Below the pieces are notes generated by a model, which did no database searches, had not been told where the DNA came from, and saw nothing but the letters and a program-made list of their open reading frames with translations. Positions 1-9,427 of a stretch of 64,000 bases of DNA are shown here, one piece after another. Every line of letters begins with the position of its first letter. The first letter of the stretch is position 1. Origin of the DNA: Christiangramia crocea (GTDB lineage: Bacteria > Bacteroidota > Bacteroidia > Flavobacteriales > Flavobacteriaceae); the NCBI RefSeq assembly GCF_022410465.1, contig NZ_JAJSON010000012.1, positions 1 to 64,000 on the forward strand. The letters run 5' to 3'. The position numbers and the translations under genes were made by a program.

Positions 1-13
1 ATTGCAGAAACCT

Positions 14-60
14 TCAAAACAAACGTCTTTGCGAGGAGTGAAACGACGAAGCAAACTCAT
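14..60. repeat. Possible dispersed intergenic repeat
   Basis: The stretch around 28-58 (TTTGCGAGGAGTGAAACGAC followed by GAAGCAAACTC) resembles the 'ATTGCGAGGA...CGAAGCAA' family of intergenic repeats I recall from many Bacteroidota genomes. Only one copy is seen in this window, so the call rests on recollection. The rest of 1-193 shows no gene. Confidence 0.3.
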
Positions 61-193
61 TAATCCAAGATTTTAAATAATCGGCTCCCCTCAAGGTGAC
101 TTTTGTTCCCGAACTTTAAACCTAAACATTCGCTAAAAACCTTTTTTGACGGTCATATTTTTGATAAATTGGTGAGAACTTCAATTTATCCGG

Positions 194-940
194 ATGGAAA
201 TATTAGGCATAGACATAGGCGGCTCCAGTTTGAAAGGAGCGATAGTGAACGTGGATTCCGGTGAACTTATCACCCCGTCCCATAAGATCCCAACTCCCGA
301 AAGCCGTGAGCCTGAAGAAATGGCCATTGCTGTAAAAGAAATGCTTAATCACTTTTCGTATACCGGTATGGTTGGTTGTGGGTTTCCTACAATCGTAAAA
401 AAAGGAATTTGTAAGCACGAAGGAAATCTAAGCAGGAAATGGCTGGATGTGGATGTTGACGGCCTTTTTGAGAAAACAACCGGTCAGAATTTTACGGTGA
501 TCAATGATGCTGATGCAGCCGGACTAGCAGAGATCAAATTTGGGGCAGGTCGTGATGCTACCGGTTTTGCAATTATGATCACAGTGGGCACTGGCCTGGG
601 AAGTGGTGCCTATCTGCATGGAGAACTTATCCCGAATTTTGAACTCGGCCAGATCCCTTATAAAGAATATGAAAAGATCGAAGAATGGGCAGCATCCTCG
701 GTAAAGACCGAACAGGACCTGAGTTATAAAGACTGGGCATACCGCTTTAATATTTTCCTCAATCATGTGTTCAGGATTTTGAATCCCGATGTGATCATCG
801 TTGGGGGTGGTATTTCCAACGACTGGGACAAATTTGAAAAATACCTGGATGTAGACACCAGGCTCATCCCGGCCCAACTGCGCAATGAATCAGGTATTCT
901 GGGTGCAGCCATTGCGGCTAAAAGTAAATACAACCGCTAA
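194..940 (+). CDS. ppgK: Polyphosphate glucokinase-like ROK family kinase
   Basis: This 248-residue protein is a sugar kinase of the ROK/ASKHA fold, most like polyphosphate-dependent glucokinases, which phosphorylate glucose in the cytoplasm. The phosphate-1 loop DIGGSSLKG is at residues 7-15, the catalytic Asp lies in NDADAAG (about 104-110), and the phosphate-2 loop TVGTGLGSG follows at about 130-138. The ROK zinc motif is missing and the protein is shorter than classical ROK glucokinases (about 300), both as in PPGK. The ATG is followed directly by the conserved N-terminal strand. It stands alone and converges with the minus-strand gene at 941. Polyphosphate rather than ATP as donor is inferred from family likeness. 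Confidence 0.75.
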   Translation: MEILGIDIGGSSLKGAIVNVDSGELITPSHKIPTPESREPEEMAIAVKEMLNHFSYTGMVGCGFPTIVKKGICKHEGNLSRKWLDVDVDGLFEKTTGQNFTVINDADAAGLAEIKFGAGRDATGFAIMITVGTGLGSGAYLHGELIPNFELGQIPYKEYEKIEEWAASSVKTEQDLSYKDWAYRFNIFLNHVFRILNPDVIIVGGGISNDWDKFEKYLDVDTRLIPAQLRNESGILGAAIAAKSKYNR

Positions 941-1192
941 TTAAGCGTCGGCGGCCGGCTTTTTCCTCTTATTTATAAAAAGATAATAGAAATTAACTCC
1001 GGCTATGGCCAGATTCGTAATTATAATAGGCCAGCTGTTCAGCAAAAAACCGTAGACTACAAAGAAGGAACAACCTATTATATTCACCGAACGCAGGGTT
1101 ACGATATTTCTCATCAAAAAAGACAGAAGTACAAATATGGAGGCTAAATAACCAATCCATTCGGTAATGGATACACCTAAAAATTCAGTCAT
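941..1192 (-). CDS. YgjV-like small inner-membrane protein
   Basis: An 83-residue protein with three hydrophobic segments (about residues 11-28, 37-52 and 54-72) and a basic C-terminal tail (KRKK). The length and the pattern 'GYLASIFVLLSFLMRN...LRSVNIIG' fit the bacterial inner-membrane YgjV family, whose function is not established. The gene ends directly against the stop of the kinase at 940, and the typA terminator lies just upstream of it, so it is probably transcribed on its own. No catalytic motif is visible. Confidence 0.6.
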   Translation of the reverse strand: MTEFLGVSITEWIGYLASIFVLLSFLMRNIVTLRSVNIIGCSFFVVYGFLLNSWPIIITNLAIAGVNFYYLFINKRKKPAADA

Positions 1193-1204
1193 AACAAAAA
1201 GGAT

Positions 1205-1231
1205 AAAAAAAGCCCGCCTTCCGGCAGGCTT
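1205..1231 (-). terminator. Rho-independent terminator of typA
   Basis: On the minus strand the sequence AGCCTGCC-GGAA-GGCGGGCT, an 8-bp stem with one mismatch, is followed by a run of T. It sits 93 bases after the typA stop and just before the 83-residue gene. Confidence 0.75.
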
Positions 1232-1323
1232 AAGTATAATTTAATTAGTCATTTCAACCGAAGGTAGATATCCGTACAAATCTGAATTCTCAACCCCTTC
1301 GCATCTTCAAAATAACATTAAAT

Positions 1324-3126
1324 TTAAATAGCTTTCGATCTTTTTCTTTCATTCTCGGTAAGAAGGATCTTTCTTAGTCTCAAATGATGCGGGGTAACTT
1401 CAACATATTCATCTTTCTGAATATACTCAAGGGCCTCTTCCAGAGAAAATTTGATAGCCGGAACAATTTTAGCTTTTTCATCGGCTCCTGAAGAGCGTAC
1501 GTTAGAAAGCTTTTTTGTTTTGGTAATATTCACTGCCATATCATCCTGACGGGAATTTTCGCCTATCACCTGACCTTCGTATATCTCCTCTCCCGGATCA
1601 ACAAAGAACTTTCCTCTATCCTGAAGCTTATCAATAGAATAAGGAATCGCCTTGCCTTTTTCCATGGAAACCAATGAACCATTCTGACGTTCCGGAATGC
1701 CACCTTTTAAAGGCTGATATTCTTTATATCTGTGAGCCATGATCGCTTCTCCGGCAGTAGCCGTTAGAAGCTGGTTTCTCAATCCAATAATTCCTCTTGA
1801 AGGAATAAGAAATTGAATATTCATCCTGTTACCGCGCGCTTCCATACTCAGCATCTCTCCTTTTCGCATGGTCACCATTTCCACCGCCTTACCTGAAACT
1901 TCTTCCGGAAGATCAATAGTAAGCTCTTCAATCGGCTCACACTTAACACCATCTATTTCCTTGATGATAACCTGCGGCTGGCCAATCTGAAGCTCATAGC
2001 CTTCACGTCTCATGGTCTCTATAAGTACAGATAAGTGAAGTACACCTCTACCGTAAACCATAAATTTATCAGCGCTATCAGTCTCTTCAACTCTCAAGGC
2101 CAGGTTCTTCTCAAGTTCTTTATAAAGTCTTTCCTTTATATGTCTTGAAGTCACAAACTTTCCGTCCTTTCCGAAAAATGGAGAATCGTTAATGGTAAAA
2201 AGCATACTCATGGTAGGCTCATCGATCGCGATAGTCTTTAATCCTTCAGGATTTTCAATATCGGCAATGGTATCACCAATTTCAAATCCTTCCAGTCCCA
2301 CTACCGCACAAATATCACCTGCCTGAACTTCTTCGATCTTTCTTCGGCCTAAACCTTCAAAAGTATGTAATTCCTTAATTTTCGTTTTCTTAATGCTACC
2401 ATCTCTTTTTACAAGGGAAACCTGCTGATTATCCTTCAAGGTTCCTCTTTGCAGACGTCCTATGGCAATCCTTCCTGTAAAAGAAGAAAAGTCAAGAGAA
2501 GTAATAAGCATTTGTGGAGATCCTTCCAGGTCGACCTTTGGAGCAGGAATATGTTCAATAACCATATCAAGCAAAGGCTCAATATTTCCGGTCTGGTGCT
2601 TCCAGTCCTCGCTCATCCAGTTATTCTTGGCAGAACCATACACGGTTGGGAAATCCAGCTGCCATTCTTCAGCCCCAAGTTCAAACATCAGGTCAAAAAC
2701 CTTTTCATGAACCTCCTCTGGAGTACAGTTTTCTTTATCTACCTTGTTTATTACCACACATGGCTTAAGACCAAGATCTATCGCTTTTTGAAGAACAAAA
2801 CGTGTTTGCGGCATAGGTCCTTCAAAGGCATCCACCAAAAGTAGTACGCCATCAGCCATATTAAGTACACGTTCCACCTCTCCACCAAAATCGGCGTGAC
2901 CAGGAGTATCAATAATATTGATCTTCGTATCCTTATAGGTTACCGAAACATTCTTTGAAGTAATCGTAATCCCTCTTTCCCTTTCCAGATCGTTATTGTC
3001 CAGGATCAATTCTCCGGTAGACTCATTATCACGGAAAAGTTCACAGTGATGCATTATTTTATCAACCAGAGTAGTCTTCCCGTGGTCAACGTGTGCGATA
3101 ATCGCGATATTTCTTATAGCTGCCAT
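1324..3126 (-). CDS. typA: Ribosome-associated GTPase TypA/BipA
   Basis: A 600-residue translational GTPase of the TypA/BipA family, which binds the ribosome and acts in large-subunit assembly and stress or cold adaptation. G1 is AHVDHGKT (about 11-18), the switch-I region ERGITI is at about 49-54, G3 is DTPGHADF (about 73-80) and G4 is NKVD (about 127-130). The C-terminal half shows the BipA-specific part with [10 protein letters not shown] and '[18 protein letters not shown]' near the end. Full length for the family (about 600). It is transcribed alone on the minus strand, with an AGCCTTA-AAGGCT inverted repeat just upstream (3131-3148) and a TANNTTTG-like box (TACATTTG) read on the minus strand at 3150-3157. 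Confidence 0.96.
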   Translation of the reverse strand: MAAIRNIAIIAHVDHGKTTLVDKIMHHCELFRDNESTGELILDNNDLERERGITITSKNVSVTYKDTKINIIDTPGHADFGGEVERVLNMADGVLLLVDAFEGPMPQTRFVLQKAIDLGLKPCVVINKVDKENCTPEEVHEKVFDLMFELGAEEWQLDFPTVYGSAKNNWMSEDWKHQTGNIEPLLDMVIEHIPAPKVDLEGSPQMLITSLDFSSFTGRIAIGRLQRGTLKDNQQVSLVKRDGSIKKTKIKELHTFEGLGRRKIEEVQAGDICAVVGLEGFEIGDTIADIENPEGLKTIAIDEPTMSMLFTINDSPFFGKDGKFVTSRHIKERLYKELEKNLALRVEETDSADKFMVYGRGVLHLSVLIETMRREGYELQIGQPQVIIKEIDGVKCEPIEELTIDLPEEVSGKAVEMVTMRKGEMLSMEARGNRMNIQFLIPSRGIIGLRNQLLTATAGEAIMAHRYKEYQPLKGGIPERQNGSLVSMEKGKAIPYSIDKLQDRGKFFVDPGEEIYEGQVIGENSRQDDMAVNITKTKKLSNVRSSGADEKAKIVPAIKFSLEEALEYIQKDEYVEVTPHHLRLRKILLTENERKRSKAI

Positions 3127-3482
3127 ATATAGCCTTATTTTTAAGGCTGCAAATGTACAGCTATTTTTCGCTAATCCATCGCAGATTTACAAGATTTTAA
3201 ATTACTGAAAATCAACACATTTAAACCTCCGTGTTTTTTTTAATAAGACCAGACGTCACCTAATTGTTTCAGTCTCCCCCTGTCCCTGTATCAAAATCTT
3301 CTGAAAAGTTTTAAACCACATGCCTTCATACAATCACATTGAATCCTGATTTTCAGACCTTCTTTTGAGAAATAAAGGTTTATCCCTTGTGTTAAATTCA
3401 TTTAATGTTGCTGTTAAACACTTTTAAATACTTTGGGATGGGGAATGTATGTGTGTAGCTTTGGGTTAAAGAAAAAATTATT
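3127..3482. other. Intergenic region between divergent typA and lipoprotein gene
   Basis: This 356-bp gap holds the minus-strand typA upstream elements (inverted repeat 3131-3148, TACATTTG at 3150-3157) and the plus-strand promoter at 3432-3463. No gene is seen in the middle, which is AT-rich. Confidence 0.6.
3432..3463 (+). promoter_or_regulatory. Bacteroidota-type promoter of the CHRD lipoprotein gene
   Basis: TTTG at 3432-3435 and TAGCTTTG at 3456-3463 are separated by 20 bp, close to the Bacteroidota -33/-7 consensus TTTG-N19-TANNTTTG. The start codon follows 19 bases downstream at 3483. Confidence 0.65.
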
Positions 3483-4037
3483 ATGAAAATTATTAAAGGT
3501 TTATTTTTATCAGTACTATTATTAAGTTTCACCAGTTGTGATGATGACGATGACAATCAAGTGATAGAAGAAACGTTCAACTTTACAGCACAGTTATCAG
3601 AAATTAATGATTCCGGGGTCAGTGGTACCGCAGCCATAAGCGTTCAGGGGAACAGTCTGACCGTGCTCGTGGAAGCAGAGGGAATGACGCCTGGAGAGCC
3701 TCACCCACAACATATCCACGGGCTGGAGAATGGTGAGGAAAATGCTACCTGCCCTCCAGAATCGGCTGACACCAATGAGGACGGTATTATAACAATTCCT
3801 GAAGGAGTTCCTTTTTATGGAGGTGTTTTACTTCCCCTAGCGGATTTCCCGGTAGCAGATGAAAATGGAACTATTAGCTACCAGCAAACTTTTATTCTGG
3901 GCGAAAATGGTAATCCAACAGTTGAAGATCTTTCTGCCCTTCAAAACAGGGTGATCGTTCTGCACGGAATGAATGATGGTGATGGTGCTTATGTACCAAC
4001 CACACCGGCAGCATGTGGAGAATTGTCCCTTCAGTAG
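3483..4037 (+). CDS. CHRD-domain-like surface lipoprotein
   Basis: A 184-residue exported lipoprotein. Residues 1-19 are a signal peptide ending in the lipobox LSFTSC, and the Cys is followed by five Asp. Acidic residues right after the Cys are typical of the lipoprotein export signal that takes lipoproteins to the cell surface in Bacteroidota. The rest resembles a CHRD fold: a β-rich start, a PHPQHIHG segment (about 73-80), then an NRVIVLHG strand near the end, the His-containing strands typical of CHRD proteins. Function is unknown. It has its own promoter and a terminator at 4063-4088. Confidence 0.7.
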   Translation: MKIIKGLFLSVLLLSFTSCDDDDDNQVIEETFNFTAQLSEINDSGVSGTAAISVQGNSLTVLVEAEGMTPGEPHPQHIHGLENGEENATCPPESADTNEDGIITIPEGVPFYGGVLLPLADFPVADENGTISYQQTFILGENGNPTVEDLSALQNRVIVLHGMNDGDGAYVPTTPAACGELSLQ

Positions 4038-4062
4038 AAAATTATTGAAATATTAAGTATGA

Positions 4063-4088
4063 AAAACCGCTCATTGGGCGGTTTTTTT
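4063..4088 (+). terminator. Terminator after the CHRD lipoprotein gene
   Basis: AACCGC-TCATTGG-GCGGTT is followed by seven T. It overlaps the stop of the convergent DinB gene by two bases and could serve both directions. Confidence 0.7.
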
Positions 4089-4575
4089 ATTCCTGCTCAT
4101 CAGCCGAAGGACCGTAAGTGGCTGGCACCGAAATATCGAGAAGTCTGAAATAAACTCCAAGCTGAGCCCGGTGATGAGGGAACTGATTCATCACTGTAGA
4201 TTGAAGCACGTTAAATTTTGGCATTTCAAAAATGATCTCTCCATCATTGGTCATTTTCCACATTCTTTCAAATTCATCATCAGATTTTTTCAAAGACTTT
4301 TCTGCTTCGGCCGCATTCGTTTTCAACTCCTTTATTATCTCATCTACAGTGGCATGATCTGTTGGTTTATAGCCTTTCATCTCCATTCCGCCGGCATTCA
4401 TGGTTCCGGTTATCCAGGAAGGTATTTCAGCCAGGTGATTGGCAAGCTGGCGTATGGTCATGGATTTCTTATGGGGTCTCCAGTCAAGTTTATCTTCAGG
4501 TATTCTTTTGAGGAATTTTTCGGTAAGAGCAACTTCCTGCTGCAACTGCGGAATTAGAAATTCATGAATTTTCAT
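4087..4575 (-). CDS. DinB family protein
   Basis: A 162-residue four-helix protein of the DinB/YfiT superfamily, cytoplasmic metal-dependent enzymes often acting as thiol transferases. The His ligands fit HLAEIPSW (about residue 47), and a second His pair is seen in NQFPHHRAQLGVYFRLL (about 131-147), the usual H-x3-H-type C-terminal metal site. Length is normal. The substrate cannot be told. It is a single gene convergent with the lipoprotein at 3483. Confidence 0.85.
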   Translation of the reverse strand: MKIHEFLIPQLQQEVALTEKFLKRIPEDKLDWRPHKKSMTIRQLANHLAEIPSWITGTMNAGGMEMKGYKPTDHATVDEIIKELKTNAAEAEKSLKKSDDEFERMWKMTNDGEIIFEMPKFNVLQSTVMNQFPHHRAQLGVYFRLLDISVPATYGPSADEQE

Positions 4576-4646
4576 TTTTTTCAGTTTTAGGAATGTGTAT
4601 CTAATTTAGAGAAAATTCAATATTAATTCTACTGAAATTATTCTGA

Positions 4647-4678
4647 ATTGTCCTTCGCTCTTATTTCGATTATCTTTG
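4647..4678 (+). promoter_or_regulatory. Probable kdsA promoter
   Basis: TATCTTTG at 4671-4678 fits TANNTTTG. ATTG at 4647-4650 stands 20 bp upstream as a weak -33. The expected start of transcription is about 12 bases before the ATG at 4695. Confidence 0.5.
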
Positions 4679-4694
4679 TGAAAAATTGACAATA

Positions 4695-5513
4695 ATGAAT
4701 CTGAATAAAATTCCGAAGTTAAAACACGTAAACAGCAATAATTTCTTCCTCCTATCAGGCCCCTGCGCTATTGAGGGTGAAGATATGGCACTAAGAATTG
4801 CCGAAAAAGTGGTTTCTATTACAGATAAACTTGAAATTCCATATGTCTTTAAAGGTTCCTTTAAAAAAGCAAACCGAAGCCGTATTGACAGTTTTACCGG
4901 AATAGGCGATGAAAAAGCCTTAAAGATTCTTAGGAAAGTATCTGAAACTTTTGATATTCCAACCGTAACCGATATCCACGAGATCAACGATGCACATATG
5001 GCTGCCGAATATGTTGATGTGCTTCAGATCCCGGCGTTTCTTGTGAGACAAACAGACCTGGTAGTCGCTGCTGCCGAAACCGGAAAAGTTGTGAATCTTA
5101 AGAAAGGACAGTTTATGAGCCCGGAAAGCATGAAACACGCTGTAACTAAAGTCACCGACTGCAATAATGAGCAGGTGATGATAACAGACAGAGGTACCAT
5201 GTTTGGATATCAGGACCTCATTGTAGATTTCCGCGGAATTCCTACCATGAGAGAATATGCGCCGGTTGTTCTGGATGTTACGCATTCACTTCAACAACCC
5301 AATCAAAGCAGCGGTGTAACCGGTGGACGTCCTGATATGATCGAAACTATTGCCCGGGCTGGAGTAGTAAATAATGTGGATGGATTGTTCATTGAAACAC
5401 ATTTCGATCCGGCTAACGCAAAGAGTGATGGTGCTAATATGCTGGATCTGGACTATTTAGAAAAATTGCTTAGCAACCTTGTTGCAATAAGAAAAACGGT
5501 GAACGAAATCTAA
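4695..5513 (+). CDS. kdsA: 3-deoxy-8-phosphooctulonate (KDO8P) synthase
   Basis: This 272-residue enzyme condenses phosphoenolpyruvate with arabinose-5-phosphate to KDO-8-phosphate, the first committed step of KDO synthesis for lipopolysaccharide. Diagnostic segments are SGPCAIEG near the start, FKGSFKKANRSR (substrate loop), KKGQFMSP, DRGTMFGYQ and DVTHSLQQPNQ. Length is normal. A TTG at 4686 would add three residues; ATG 4695 is preferred because it gives the usual short N-terminus. Monocistronic as far as can be seen. Confidence 0.96.
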   Translation: MNLNKIPKLKHVNSNNFFLLSGPCAIEGEDMALRIAEKVVSITDKLEIPYVFKGSFKKANRSRIDSFTGIGDEKALKILRKVSETFDIPTVTDIHEINDAHMAAEYVDVLQIPAFLVRQTDLVVAAAETGKVVNLKKGQFMSPESMKHAVTKVTDCNNEQVMITDRGTMFGYQDLIVDFRGIPTMREYAPVVLDVTHSLQQPNQSSGVTGGRPDMIETIARAGVVNNVDGLFIETHFDPANAKSDGANMLDLDYLEKLLSNLVAIRKTVNEI

Positions 5514-5596
5514 AAACTTTCACAAAATTTAGGAACGCTTACGCCTAAAGAGGGATTTTCAAAGTACATTAAGGATTCACCTGATATTTCCCTGAC

Positions 5597-6754
5597 ATGC
5601 GAAGTTACTTTTCGAAAATTGCCGGAGTCTTACTGGTGGGATTTTTAATTCCCGGATTTTTACTGGCACCGGGAAATCAGGTACAGGCTCAGGAAAAACC
5701 TGAAATACATGTTGGTGGTGCTCTAAGATTCAATTATAACCTGTCTTCCTGGAAAGACGGGCAGAAAGAACGGGGAGGAGATTTTGGCTATGATATGTTT
5801 AGAGTCAACTTCGATGCCGCATGGAAAGACCTGTATCTAAATGCTGAGTACCGACTTTACTCCGAAGCTTTTGGAGGTGGCTTCATGAAGCAGGGCTGGG
5901 TTGGATATAGATTTAATGACCAGGATGAGATACAAATTGGATTAAACCAGGTTCCCTTCGGTATACAACAATACAATTCCCACAATTGGTTTTTCAACCT
6001 TACCTATTATTTTGGTTTAGAGGACGATCATGATATGGGGGTTAAATATTTACATACAGGTGATAATTTCGAATATGACCTGGCATTCTATAAAAATTCT
6101 GAAGAATTACGTTTTGGCGGAGATACCGAATCTTCTTCCAGCAGATACTCCTATGATGTAGTTGGAAGAAATAAAGAAGTGAACCAGGTAAATGGGAAAC
6201 TGATCTATAAGTTCGGGGATTCGATAAAAAACCGGCTGGGCCTTTCAGCTCAATATGGCGGATTATACAACCTGGATACTAAAGAAACCGGATCACACAA
6301 CGGCCTGGCTCTTCATTATGAATTAGATTTCAGGAACTGGAATTTTAAATTGCAGGGAATGATCATTAATCATGATCCTAAAAACCTACCGGAAGAGTCT
6401 GATGATGTGATTCAAATGGGAGCATATGGAGTGCCTTATGAAGTAGCGTCAGATTTTAATATTTACACCCTGGCTTTTTCAAAAAGCATTCCTGTGAAAT
6501 TAGGTCCCATAAGTAACCTTCAGTTCTATAATGACTTCGGATTTATGGATAAAAAGATAAAATCATTTGAAGATTCATTTATGAATGTAACCGGTGTTCT
6601 TGTGAGCGCGGGACATGTATACACTTATATAGATTACGCAGCCGGATATAATCAATCCTGGCTGGGAGGAAATTTTGTAGACGATTTCTCCGTAGGTAAT
6701 CCTGATGCGAAATGGGAAGCAAGATTCAATATTAATATTGGTTATTATTTTTAA
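5597..6754 (+). CDS. Outer-membrane porin preceding a betaine-type transporter
   Basis: A 385-residue β-barrel protein. Residues 1-31 are a signal peptide ending near VQAQ. The mature part alternates polar and hydrophobic residues, with many Tyr/Phe/Trp strands (LGLSAQYGGLY, ALHYELDF) and ends in NINIGYYF, a terminal Phe as in outer-membrane barrels. The start resembles phosphate-selective porin O/P or carbohydrate-selective porins. It sits 21 bp before a BCCT transporter and presumably brings the same solute across the outer membrane (inference). Confidence 0.75.
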   Translation: MRSYFSKIAGVLLVGFLIPGFLLAPGNQVQAQEKPEIHVGGALRFNYNLSSWKDGQKERGGDFGYDMFRVNFDAAWKDLYLNAEYRLYSEAFGGGFMKQGWVGYRFNDQDEIQIGLNQVPFGIQQYNSHNWFFNLTYYFGLEDDHDMGVKYLHTGDNFEYDLAFYKNSEELRFGGDTESSSSRYSYDVVGRNKEVNQVNGKLIYKFGDSIKNRLGLSAQYGGLYNLDTKETGSHNGLALHYELDFRNWNFKLQGMIINHDPKNLPEESDDVIQMGAYGVPYEVASDFNIYTLAFSKSIPVKLGPISNLQFYNDFGFMDKKIKSFEDSFMNVTGVLVSAGHVYTYIDYAAGYNQSWLGGNFVDDFSVGNPDAKWEARFNINIGYYF

Positions 6755-6775
6755 TAACTACCAGAAACTAGATTT

Positions 6776-8395
6776 ATGGCTGAGAAAGTTACCAGAAGTG
6801 ATGAGAAGAAATCCATATTCGGACTGGAAATTAACGGGCCGGTATTTTTCACCTCTTCCATCTTTATAATTATAAGTATAGTATTAACCTTAATTTATAA
6901 AAAACAGGCAGAAAGCTTTTTTGAAGATCTGCAGCACTCTGTAGCAGAAAACGCCGACTGGTTCTTTATCCTGGCGATAAATATCTTTTTCGTGTTCCTC
7001 ATTTATCTGGCCCTGGGCCGGTTTGGAAAACTTCGTATTGGTGGCCAGAATGCCAAACCGGAATTCAAAACGCTTTCCTGGTTCGCCATGCTCTTTAGTG
7101 CAGGAATGGGAATAGGACTTTTATTTTTTAGTGTTGGTGAACCGGTAATGCATTTTAATTCTCCACCCATGGCAGAAGCCGGAACTGCGGCGGCGGCACA
7201 GGAAGCAATGAATTTCACATTTTTACACTGGGGCTTTCACGCCTGGGCTGTTTATGCACTGGTGGGACTTTCTTTAAGCTACTTCACCTATACCCGCGGG
7301 CTGCCATTAACTATCAGGTCTATTTTCTATCCTTTTCTCGGCGACCGTATCTACGGAAGAATTGGAGATATCATTGATATTTTTGCGGTGCTGGCCACAG
7401 TGTTCGGGCTGGCAACTTCCCTGGGATTTGGGGTACAGCAGATCGCTTCAGGATTAAATCATGTCTTTGGTTTACCTGATGGCACCACCACTCAAATTCT
7501 GATCATAGCCATAATTACTGCCATTGCAACCATCTCGGTAGTACTGGGTGTAGACAAGGGAGTAAAAATTCTTAGTGAATGGAATATGAGAATCGCGGTA
7601 GTACTCCTCCTATTGGCAGTAGTACTGGGACCAACACTGTTTATATTCAGATCATTTGTCCAAAACACAGGAAGTTATCTTTTTAACTTTCTGGAGATAG
7701 CTACCTGGAGTGAAACCTTTACCAATGGGAGCTGGCAGAACGCCTGGACCGTATTCTACTGGGGCTGGTGGATAGGCTGGTCTCCTTTTGTTGGAATGTT
7801 CATCGCACGAATATCTAAAGGAAGAACGATCAGGGAATTTATTTTAGGAGTATTACTGGTTCCTTCGCTGTTAACATTCTTCTGGATGTCTGCATTTGGT
7901 AGCGTAGCTATAGACCAGATCATGTCTGGAAATGATGTGATTAGCCAGGCCGTAAACGATGATATCGCTACTGCCCTATTCGTTTTTTTCCAGGATTATC
8001 CATTATCTATGATCATTAATGTAGTCGCGGTTTTACTTATTGCCGGATTTTTTATTACCTCGTCAGATTCAGGATCTCTTGTAGTGGACAGTCTTACTTC
8101 AGGAGGGAAGATCGATGCGCCGGTAGGACAGCGAATTTTCTGGGCGGTAACCGAGGGAACCGTAGCCGCTGTGCTTCTGGTTGGTGGCGGCTTGCAGGCT
8201 TTACAAACGGCGACCATAGTCACCGGATTACCCTTCGCTGTTATTTTACTCTTTATGTGCTATTCCCTATATAAAGGTTTGAATGAAGACCTGAAAAAAC
8301 TGAATGAGAAAAAATCTGAAAAACAGATGGAAAATTATGAGGAGATCGTTTCTGAAATAGTGAACAAAAGAAATCTTCAAGAATCAGATAAATAA
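6776..8395 (+). CDS. BCCT family betaine/carnitine/choline-type transporter
   Basis: A 539-residue inner-membrane symporter of the betaine-carnitine-choline family with about 12 membrane segments. The glycine-rich SAGMGIGLLFFSVGEP segment (about 107-122) is the TM3 substrate and sodium path, and the signature region GWWIGWSPFVGMFIARISKG (about 331-350) carries the conserved Trp residues of TM8. It likely imports a compatible solute such as glycine betaine; the exact substrate cannot be read from sequence. It lies between a porin and a UspA protein at short spacing (21 and 8 bp), so the three form an operon. Confidence 0.9.
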   Translation: MAEKVTRSDEKKSIFGLEINGPVFFTSSIFIIISIVLTLIYKKQAESFFEDLQHSVAENADWFFILAINIFFVFLIYLALGRFGKLRIGGQNAKPEFKTLSWFAMLFSAGMGIGLLFFSVGEPVMHFNSPPMAEAGTAAAAQEAMNFTFLHWGFHAWAVYALVGLSLSYFTYTRGLPLTIRSIFYPFLGDRIYGRIGDIIDIFAVLATVFGLATSLGFGVQQIASGLNHVFGLPDGTTTQILIIAIITAIATISVVLGVDKGVKILSEWNMRIAVVLLLLAVVLGPTLFIFRSFVQNTGSYLFNFLEIATWSETFTNGSWQNAWTVFYWGWWIGWSPFVGMFIARISKGRTIREFILGVLLVPSLLTFFWMSAFGSVAIDQIMSGNDVISQAVNDDIATALFVFFQDYPLSMIINVVAVLLIAGFFITSSDSGSLVVDSLTSGGKIDAPVGQRIFWAVTEGTVAAVLLVGGGLQALQTATIVTGLPFAVILLFMCYSLYKGLNEDLKKLNEKKSEKQMENYEEIVSEIVNKRNLQESDK

Positions 8396-8403
8396 GAATA
8401 ATC

Positions 8404-9258
8404 ATGAAAAATATAGATAACATCCTTGTAGCGCTTGACCTTACCTCTACTGATACAGATATAATCCGGTATGCTTCATTTTTAGCGGATACCTTAAAGC
8501 CGAAAAATATTTATTTTGTACATAACATAAAGAAATATGAGATCTCTGATCTGTTCCAGGAACAACTGAAGAATTTCAATCTGGAAAAATTGATCAGTGA
8601 TGAACTTGATGAAAAGGTAGCAACTCATTTTAAGGCTGAAACTCCTTCCAAGGTCCTTATTTCTGAAGATCCCTATACTGAATCCCTTATAAATTATATA
8701 GCTAACAAATACGAGATAGACCTGGTGATGGTAGGTAATAAATCCAAGAACCAGGGAACGGGAATAGTTTCTGATAAATTGATGAGACTGCTTAAATGCG
8801 ACATTCTATCTGTTCCGGAAAATGCCAGGCTAAGTATGGACAATATCTGGGGAGGAACCGATTTTTCCAAGGAATCTGCCAAGGTGTTCCAGCTGACTTC
8901 AATTCTCGCAAACTATACCGGCGCAAAGATCACCGCAGTGAATATCTATAATGTTCCGGTACAATTCACCCCCTATCTCAATAAGGAAGAAATAGTCCCT
9001 AAGATCGAAAAGCATACCAGGGAAAAATTTGAAAAATTCTTAAAAAAGAATAAAATTACCGACTGTGAAATGAAAGTAATTCGGGGCCGCGAAGCCAGTA
9101 TTGCCGAGAAAATGACCATCGAAGCAGAAAAGTCCGGTGCAGATCTCTTAGTGGTGGCCGATAAAGGCGGAAATGTTTTTTCCTCTCTTTTGGTGGGTAG
9201 TGTTACCGATGAGCTTTTTGACCGTACCCTTAAAATTCCACTTTGGATAGTGAAGTAA
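8404..9258 (+). CDS. Tandem universal stress protein (UspA) domains
   Basis: A 284-residue cytoplasmic protein with two UspA-type α/β domains (about 1-140 and 145-284). The first begins NILVALDLT; the second ends with a recognisable ATP-binding loop, VVADKGGNVFSSLLVGSVTDELF, close to the usual G-2x-G-9x-G(S/T). The first repeat has VMVGNKSKNQGTG, a degenerate version. It is the last gene of the porin-BCCT operon, as in other transporter-Usp pairs where the Usp is thought to modulate transport. A terminator follows. Confidence 0.87.
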   Translation: MKNIDNILVALDLTSTDTDIIRYASFLADTLKPKNIYFVHNIKKYEISDLFQEQLKNFNLEKLISDELDEKVATHFKAETPSKVLISEDPYTESLINYIANKYEIDLVMVGNKSKNQGTGIVSDKLMRLLKCDILSVPENARLSMDNIWGGTDFSKESAKVFQLTSILANYTGAKITAVNIYNVPVQFTPYLNKEEIVPKIEKHTREKFEKFLKKNKITDCEMKVIRGREASIAEKMTIEAEKSGADLLVVADKGGNVFSSLLVGSVTDELFDRTLKIPLWIVK

Positions 9259-9304
9259 CTTCTCCAACTAATTTTAGTATCCTGCGATTGGACCTATAGA
9301 ATAT

Positions 9305-9333
9305 AAAAGCCCTCATTTTGAAGGGCTTTTTTA
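9305..9333 (+). terminator. Terminator of the porin-BCCT-UspA operon
   Basis: AAAAGCCCT-CATTTTGA-AGGGCTTTT stem-loop, then T-rich sequence. Confidence 0.8.
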
Positions 9334-9401
9334 TTACTACTTTTAAACAAAGTGGAATTAAATTTTTAAAATTTATCATCAATAATTGAAGTTTTTTATT
9401 T

Positions 9402-9420
9402 TACTTTGTTTTTCAAAGTA
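9402..9420. promoter_or_regulatory. Palindromic operator TACTTTG-N5-CAAAGTA (copy 1)
   Basis: A perfect 7-5-7 inverted repeat lies eight bases before the ATG at 9428. The same palindrome recurs at 10428-10446, upstream of the next non-overlapping gene. The winged-helix protein encoded between the two copies is the likely binder (inference). Confidence 0.6.
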
Positions 9421-9427
9421 CTTTAAA